5,292 bases of DNA from Candidatus Stercoripulliclostridium pullicola (lineage in GTDB: Bacteria; Bacillota; Clostridia; Christensenellales; DTU072), in NCBI GenBank assembly GCA_017694145.1, contig JADINF010000013.1, forward strand, positions 1 through 5,292, read 5' to 3'. The notes beneath the pieces were generated by a model. The model saw only the letters and a list, made by a program, of their open reading frames with translations. It did not search any database and was not told where the DNA came from. Shown in pieces: positions 1 to 3,540 of the stretch. How positions within the stretch are numbered: the stretch's first letter is position 1; every line of letters begins with the position of its first letter. Made by a program: the position numbers and the translations under genes.

Positions 1-4
1 ATTA

Positions 5-24
5 TATACTATATACGATATAGA
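5..24 (+). promoter_or_regulatory. possible -10 region and tandem 7-mers upstream of rluB
   Basis: The first 24 bases are almost purely A/T. They contain TATACT at 5-10, one mismatch from the sigma-A/sigma-70 -10 consensus, and three head-to-tail heptamers: ATATACT (4-10), ATATACG (11-17) and ATATAGA (18-24). A -10 at 5-10 would start transcription near base 17 and leave a leader of about 55 nt before rluB. The matching -35 would lie outside the window, so this cannot be confirmed. AT-richness alone could produce such matches; the placement just before the first gene of a packed cluster is the main support. Confidence 0.3.
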
Positions 25-37
25 GAAGAAAGGTTGG

Positions 38-66
38 CTTTTCTGAAAAGCGACTTTTCCGAAAGG
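38..66 (+). promoter_or_regulatory. 5' leader with alternative hairpins next to the rluB ribosome site
   Basis: Short complementary blocks alternate here: CTTTTC (38-43), GAAAAG (45-50), CTTTTC (54-59) and GAAAGG (61-66). GAAAAG 45-50 can pair with CTTTTC 54-59 across a CGA loop. Alternatively, CTTT 54-57 can pair with AAAG 62-65, which covers part of the Shine-Dalgarno. The two pairings exclude each other. GAAAGGT also occurs twice (28-34 and 61-67). The stems are short and AT-rich, so a regulatory role is only a suggestion. Confidence 0.2.
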
Positions 67-71
67 TGAAT

Positions 72-779
72 ATGCGGCTGAATAAATATATAGCCGAATG
101 CGGCGCGGCGTCCAGAAGGGGCGCGGACAAGCTTATTTCGGATGGACTTGTCAAAGTCAATAACAAAGTCGTGACCGAGCTCGGCACGATCGTCAACGAA
201 GATAACGACACGGTTACGGTGAACGGAAAAAAATTGGTTCTCCGTAACCGCGACGTTTACATAATTCTCAATAAGCCCAAAGGCTGCATTACCGCCGTAA
301 AAGACGACAAAGGTCGCAAAACGGTAATGGATTACGTCGAATCGAAGGACAAAAGACTTTTCCCCGTAGGCAGGCTCGATTACGATTCGGAAGGGCTCGT
401 TTTACTTACAAACGACGGCGATACGGCGTATAAACTTACGCATCCCTCATCCGAGATCCCGAAAACGTATATCGCCAAAGTCGAAGGCGAGATACCCGAA
501 AAAGAACTCGACAAACTGCGCGACGGCATTCCGCTCGACGGCGCGATCACGCATCGGGCAAAAATCAAAGTGCTCGGCGTTGAAGATCTTATTTCGCGCA
601 TAGAAATCACTATTTTCGAAGGTAAAAACCGTCAGATACGCCGAATGTTCGAATATATCGGCTATAACGTGATATTCCTGAAACGCACGGCGATAGGCGA
701 GATACGTTTGGGCGGCTTGGGCAGAGGGCTTACCCGTTATCTTACGCCGAAAGAAATCCAGTTTCTCAAAAAACTTTGA
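72..779 (+). CDS. rluB: RluB/RsuA-family rRNA pseudouridine synthase
   Basis: This 235-residue protein should convert one specific uridine in ribosomal RNA to pseudouridine. RluB acts on the 23S peptidyl-transferase region and RsuA on 16S rRNA. An N-terminal S4 RNA-binding domain spans about residues 2-50 (LNKYIAECGAASRRGADKLI). The catalytic domain follows, with the signature GRLDYDSEGL and the expected catalytic Asp103, then LLTNDG (111-116), HPSSEIPKTY (124-133) and the family motif RQIRRM (187-192). Length is normal. I chose ATG 72 because AAAGGTGA (62-69) lies just upstream with a 5-nt gap from its AGG core; a GTG at 66 in the same frame falls inside that Shine-Dalgarno. The HPS-x-EIPKTY stretch and the clostridial gene order favour RluB over RsuA, but the exact target uridine cannot be read from sequence. 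It is the first gene of the cluster; surE follows after 18 nt. Confidence 0.93.
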   Translation: MRLNKYIAECGAASRRGADKLISDGLVKVNNKVVTELGTIVNEDNDTVTVNGKKLVLRNRDVYIILNKPKGCITAVKDDKGRKTVMDYVESKDKRLFPVGRLDYDSEGLVLLTNDGDTAYKLTHPSSEIPKTYIAKVEGEIPEKELDKLRDGIPLDGAITHRAKIKVLGVEDLISRIEITIFEGKNRQIRRMFEYIGYNVIFLKRTAIGEIRLGGLGRGLTRYLTPKEIQFLKKL

Positions 780-797
780 TCCAGGTGAAGCGGATAT

Positions 798-1556
798 ATG
801 AAAATACTTATCGTTAACGACGACGGATATTCATCGGAAGGCATAGTAAAGCTCGCGACCGCGCTATGCGCCAAGCACGACGTCACGGTGATCGCACCCG
901 TGCGTTGCATGAGCGGTATGGCGCACGCCATGACTTTCGGCAAACCCATTCATCTCAAAGAGATTACCGGCAAGTACCCTTATAAATGTTTTTCTCTTAC
1001 GGGCACGCCCGCCGATTGCGTAAAACTCGGCGTCGAGCTCATGAGCAGCGATCCCCCTCAAATGGTGATATCCGGCGTCAATACCGAACCTAATATCGGG
1101 ACCACCGTGGTTTATTCCGGCACCGCGGGCGCCGCGATGGAAGCGAATCTTTTGGGGATAAAGTACGCTTTCGCCGTGTCCGGGAATCCCGACTCACATG
1201 CGGATTTCGACTATATTGTGCGTTATTTTATAGAGCATCTCGAATATTACATGCACCTTTCTTCCAAAGATTACGCCTTGAATATCAATATCAATAACGA
1301 GCGCGTAGGAAATTCGGAGCACAAGATCACAACTATAGGCAACAGGCTTTTCAGCGACATATACCTCGTGGGAACTCCGGACGAAAAAGGAGTGCCTTAT
1401 ACTCTCGTAGGTAATCCCATTCATATCGCCAACGCCGACGATTGCGACGTTATCTGGTACGGTAAAGGCTACGCCACCGTTACTCCGCTTACGTCGAATC
1501 ACACGTTGCATACGGCTATGACCAAGCTCAAAGCCAAAGCGAAAAGGTATTTATGA
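798..1556 (+). CDS. surE: 5'/3'-nucleotidase SurE
   Basis: This 252-residue protein is a metal-dependent phosphatase of the SurE family, which removes phosphate from nucleoside 5'- and 3'-monophosphates in the cytoplasm. The N-terminus MKILIVNDDG carries metal ligands Asp8 and Asp9. Ser39 sits in the MSG motif (38-40), and the fourth ligand is Asn95 in SGVNTEPNIG (92-101). YSGTAGAAMEA, LTGTPADC (67-74) and a C-terminal GYATVTPL are also family hallmarks. Length is typical. The Shine-Dalgarno AGGTGA (783-788) lies 9 nt before ATG 798. The stop overlaps the next start by 4 nt (ATGA), implying translational coupling. One oddity: the usual SGxNxGxNxG motif has Glu97 in place of its first glycine after the ligand Asn. 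SurE is not a usual member of the rluB-cmk-ispH-rpsA neighbourhood as I know it. The family call is secure; physiological substrate unknown. Confidence 0.93.
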   Translation: MKILIVNDDGYSSEGIVKLATALCAKHDVTVIAPVRCMSGMAHAMTFGKPIHLKEITGKYPYKCFSLTGTPADCVKLGVELMSSDPPQMVISGVNTEPNIGTTVVYSGTAGAAMEANLLGIKYAFAVSGNPDSHADFDYIVRYFIEHLEYYMHLSSKDYALNININNERVGNSEHKITTIGNRLFSDIYLVGTPDEKGVPYTLVGNPIHIANADDCDVIWYGKGYATVTPLTSNHTLHTAMTKLKAKAKRYL

Positions 1557-2800
1557 AGATACACGTTATCGGCGCGGGTCCCGCCGGCTGTATGGCGGCA
1601 ATCGCCGCGGCGGAAAAAGGACACGACGTCACGATCATCGAAAAAAACGCAAAAATAGGGCGTAAACTCTACATATCCGGTAAAGGAAGATGCAATCTCA
1701 CAAACGTCGCCGATCGTCGTACGTTTCTTCTCAATACCGTTTCCAATCCCAAATTTCCGATAAGCGCATTGAGCGCCTTTTCCAACGATGACACCGTAAG
1801 CTTTTTCGAAGAGGCGGGCGTCGCTCTCAAAACGGAACGCGGCGGCAGGGTATTTCCCGCGTCGAATAAAAGCGCGGATATAATAGACGCATTGCTTTAC
1901 AAACTGCGCGCGCTTAAAGTCAGAATACTTTTTTCTACGGAATTTCTGTCGTTCGTCGTTAAAAACGGCGCGATAACGGCGATAGTAACTTCCGAAGGAG
2001 AATTTCCTACCGACGCGGTTGTGCTCGCAACAGGCGGAGCGTCCTATCCGCTCACAGGTTCCGACGGAAAAGGATACGGGATCCTCGCCTCGCTCGGACA
2101 TCGTATCGTGCCGCCGGTCGCAGCTCTCTGCGCTACGGAACTGAAAGGTGCATACGACTTCGGAGGGAAACTCCTAACGCCCGAAGAACTGCCTTTACCG
2201 GAGGGTCTCGGTCTGAAAAACGTGCGTCTCAGCGCCGTTTACGGCGGAAAAACCGTTCGCTCAGAATTCGGCGAAATGCTTTTTACCGATAAAGGCGTTT
2301 CGGGTCCGATAGCGCTTACCCTTTCTTCCTACGTCAACCGACTTGATTTCGACGATCTCGTTTACGTATTGGATTTGAAGCCCGCGCTCGACGATAGTAC
2401 TCTAGACAAGCGATTGACGAGCGAATTCGCGACTTCCAACAGAATATACCGCAACGTTCTCGGTGAACTTTTGCCGCACAGTCTTGTGCCGTATTTTTGC
2501 GCCGTAAGCGGTATAAACGGCGAAAAACAGGTAAATTTAATTACTCGTGAAGAGCGTAAGCTTATAGGGCGGTTGCTCAAGAATCTTACTTTCCCCGTCC
2601 GCTCGCTTGCGCCTCTTTCTGAAGCCATCGTCACGGCGGGCGGTTGCGACGTCAAAGAGATAGATCCGCGCACGATGCGCAGTAAAATCATATCCAATCT
2701 GTCCGTATGCGGAGAGCTTCTCGACGTGGACGCGCTTACGGGAGGATTCAATATCCAGCTTGCTTTGTCGACGGGATTCGTCGCGGGCAGTAACATATAA
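1553..2800 (+). CDS. HI0933/BaiN-family NAD(P)/FAD-dependent oxidoreductase
   Basis: This 415-residue flavoprotein belongs to the HI0933 (YhiN/BaiN-like) family. An N-terminal Rossmann fold binds FAD through GAGPAG (7-12), with Glu30 at the end of the second strand positioned for the ribose. The family signature GRKLYISGKGRCNLTN follows at 36-51. A second FAD motif is ATGGASYP (159-166). The C-terminal part has TAGGCDVKEID (361 onward), then CGELLDVDALTGGFNIQLA close to the end, typical of the family. Length is normal. Start ATG 1553 overlaps the surE stop by 4 nt, with AAAAGG (1542-1547) just upstream. Members are often annotated as aminoacetone oxidases or, from Clostridium scindens BaiN, as bile-acid pathway enzymes. 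Neither role can be assigned here: the family is widespread and its housekeeping function is poorly defined. Its place between rRNA modification and cmk genes is common in Firmicutes. No signal peptide or membrane segment is evident. Confidence 0.88.
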   Translation: MKIHVIGAGPAGCMAAIAAAEKGHDVTIIEKNAKIGRKLYISGKGRCNLTNVADRRTFLLNTVSNPKFPISALSAFSNDDTVSFFEEAGVALKTERGGRVFPASNKSADIIDALLYKLRALKVRILFSTEFLSFVVKNGAITAIVTSEGEFPTDAVVLATGGASYPLTGSDGKGYGILASLGHRIVPPVAALCATELKGAYDFGGKLLTPEELPLPEGLGLKNVRLSAVYGGKTVRSEFGEMLFTDKGVSGPIALTLSSYVNRLDFDDLVYVLDLKPALDDSTLDKRLTSEFATSNRIYRNVLGELLPHSLVPYFCAVSGINGEKQVNLITREERKLIGRLLKNLTFPVRSLAPLSEAIVTAGGCDVKEIDPRTMRSKIISNLSVCGELLDVDALTGGFNIQLALSTGFVAGSNI

Positions 2801-2801
2801 T
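2796..2801 (+). promoter_or_regulatory. lone TATAAT -10 match at the end of the flavoprotein gene
   Basis: A perfect TATAAT overlaps the TAA stop of the upstream gene, 59 nt before the cmk start. Transcription from it would begin at about 2807, in the longest non-coding gap of the window. No recognisable -35 lies 16-19 nt upstream (GGGATT at the 17-nt spacing), and there is no extended -10 TG. It is at best a weak or activator-dependent secondary promoter for cmk and ispH-rpsA. Confidence 0.25.
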
Positions 2802-2805
2802 CGAC

Positions 2806-2832
2806 TTGCGTCCCTCAACCAGGCGCACGCAA
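2806..2832 (+). other. small stem-loop between flavoprotein gene and cmk
   Basis: TTGCGT (2806-2811) and ACGCAA (2827-2832) are perfect inverted repeats. Inside them, CCT (2813-2815) can pair with AGG (2821-2823) around a CAACC loop. No T-run follows, so this is not an intrinsic terminator. It sits in the 59-nt gap 15 nt before the cmk Shine-Dalgarno and could be an mRNA processing or stability element, or chance. Confidence 0.3.
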
Positions 2833-2846
2833 AACCAACGACAAAA

Positions 2847-2852
2847 AAGGAG
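2847..2852 (+). promoter_or_regulatory. ribosome binding site of cmk
   Basis: AAGGAG lies 7 nt before ATG 2860, within a purine-rich run after six A residues. It decides the cmk start against a TTG codon at 2806 in the same frame. That TTG would add 18 basic residues ahead of the conserved beginning and lies in the stem-loop. Confidence 0.8.
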
Positions 2853-2859
2853 ATCGATC

Positions 2860-3540
2860 ATGCCACTTAATATTGCGATAGACGGACCCGCCGGGGCGGG
2901 AAAGAGTACGATGGCGAAGCGTATCGCCGCAAAGATGGGGATAGTTTATCTCGACACAGGCGCCATGTATCGCGGAATAGCGTGTTACGCATTGTCCGCG
3001 AACGCTTCGCCGGAGAAAAGCGAAGAAGTCCTGCCGTTGCTCGGCGGCGTTAAAATGGATATTTCTTACGCAGACGGCGTACAGAAAGTGATCATCAACG
3101 GCGAGGACGTGACTCCTTATATCCGCGAGCATAGGATAAGTATGGCGGCTTCCACGATATCCAAAATACCCGAAGTCAGGCTCAAACTCGTCGAATTGCA
3201 GCGCGAAATTGCTTCGCACACCGATTGCGTCCTCGACGGAAGGGATATCGGGAGCTACGTTCTGCCTAACGCGGACGTGAAAATATATCTCGACGCACGT
3301 CCTGAGGTCAGAGCAAGGAGAAGACTCGACGAACTCAAGGCGAAAGGTACTGCGGGCGAACTTACCTACGAGGAAATACTTGCCGACATAGTTGCCCGCG
3401 ATTATCAGGACACTCACCGCGATTTCGCTCCGCTTAAAGTAGCCGACGGTGCGACCGTTATCGACACCTCCGACATGACTATCGAAGAAGTAGCGGAAAA
3501 AGTAGCCGATCTGTGCAAAAAGGCAGGTTACCGCGCCTGA
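2860..3540 (+). CDS. cmk: (d)CMP kinase (cytidylate kinase)
   Basis: This 226-residue cytoplasmic enzyme phosphorylates CMP and dCMP with ATP to the diphosphates, feeding CTP and dCTP pools. The P-loop GPAGAGKS is at residues 9-16, directly after the first strand (LNIAIDG). It is followed by LDTGAMYRG (31-39), the nucleoside-binding segment NGEDVTPYIRE, GRDIG (127-131) with the acceptor-site arginine and aspartate, VLPNADVKIYLDA and a RARRR arginine cluster. DYQDTHRDFAPLKVADGATVIDTS near the end matches the family C-terminus. Length fits the bacterial type. The start is set by AAGGAG at 2847-2852. The stop TGA shares its A with the ATG of ispH (TGATG), so the two are likely translationally coupled. 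A plsC acyltransferase gene, which sits between cmk and ispH in some Clostridia, is absent. I see no missing catalytic residue. Confidence 0.95.
   Translation: MPLNIAIDGPAGAGKSTMAKRIAAKMGIVYLDTGAMYRGIACYALSANASPEKSEEVLPLLGGVKMDISYADGVQKVIINGEDVTPYIREHRISMAASTISKIPEVRLKLVELQREIASHTDCVLDGRDIGSYVLPNADVKIYLDARPEVRARRRLDELKAKGTAGELTYEEILADIVARDYQDTHRDFAPLKVADGATVIDTSDMTIEEVAEKVADLCKKAGYRA

Noticed and set aside
66..71. GTG 66 as the rluB start
   Set aside because: It lies inside the Shine-Dalgarno and adds only two residues; ATG 72 has correct spacing and begins at the usual S4-domain start.
1879..1884. Perfect TATAAT inside the flavoprotein gene
   Set aside because: The position 17 nt upstream reads CCCGCG, with no -35 resemblance and no extended -10; there is no downstream gene start it would sensibly serve.
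1499..2101. Long minus-strand open frame opposite the flavoprotein gene
   Set aside because: It lies wholly antisense to a gene with clear FAD motifs, its translation is rich in Arg/Phe/Tyr/Cys without any recognisable domain, and no plausible ribosome site supports it. A shadow frame.
2815..3417. Long minus-strand open frame opposite cmk
   Set aside because: It mirrors the conserved cmk coding sequence and shows no family motif.
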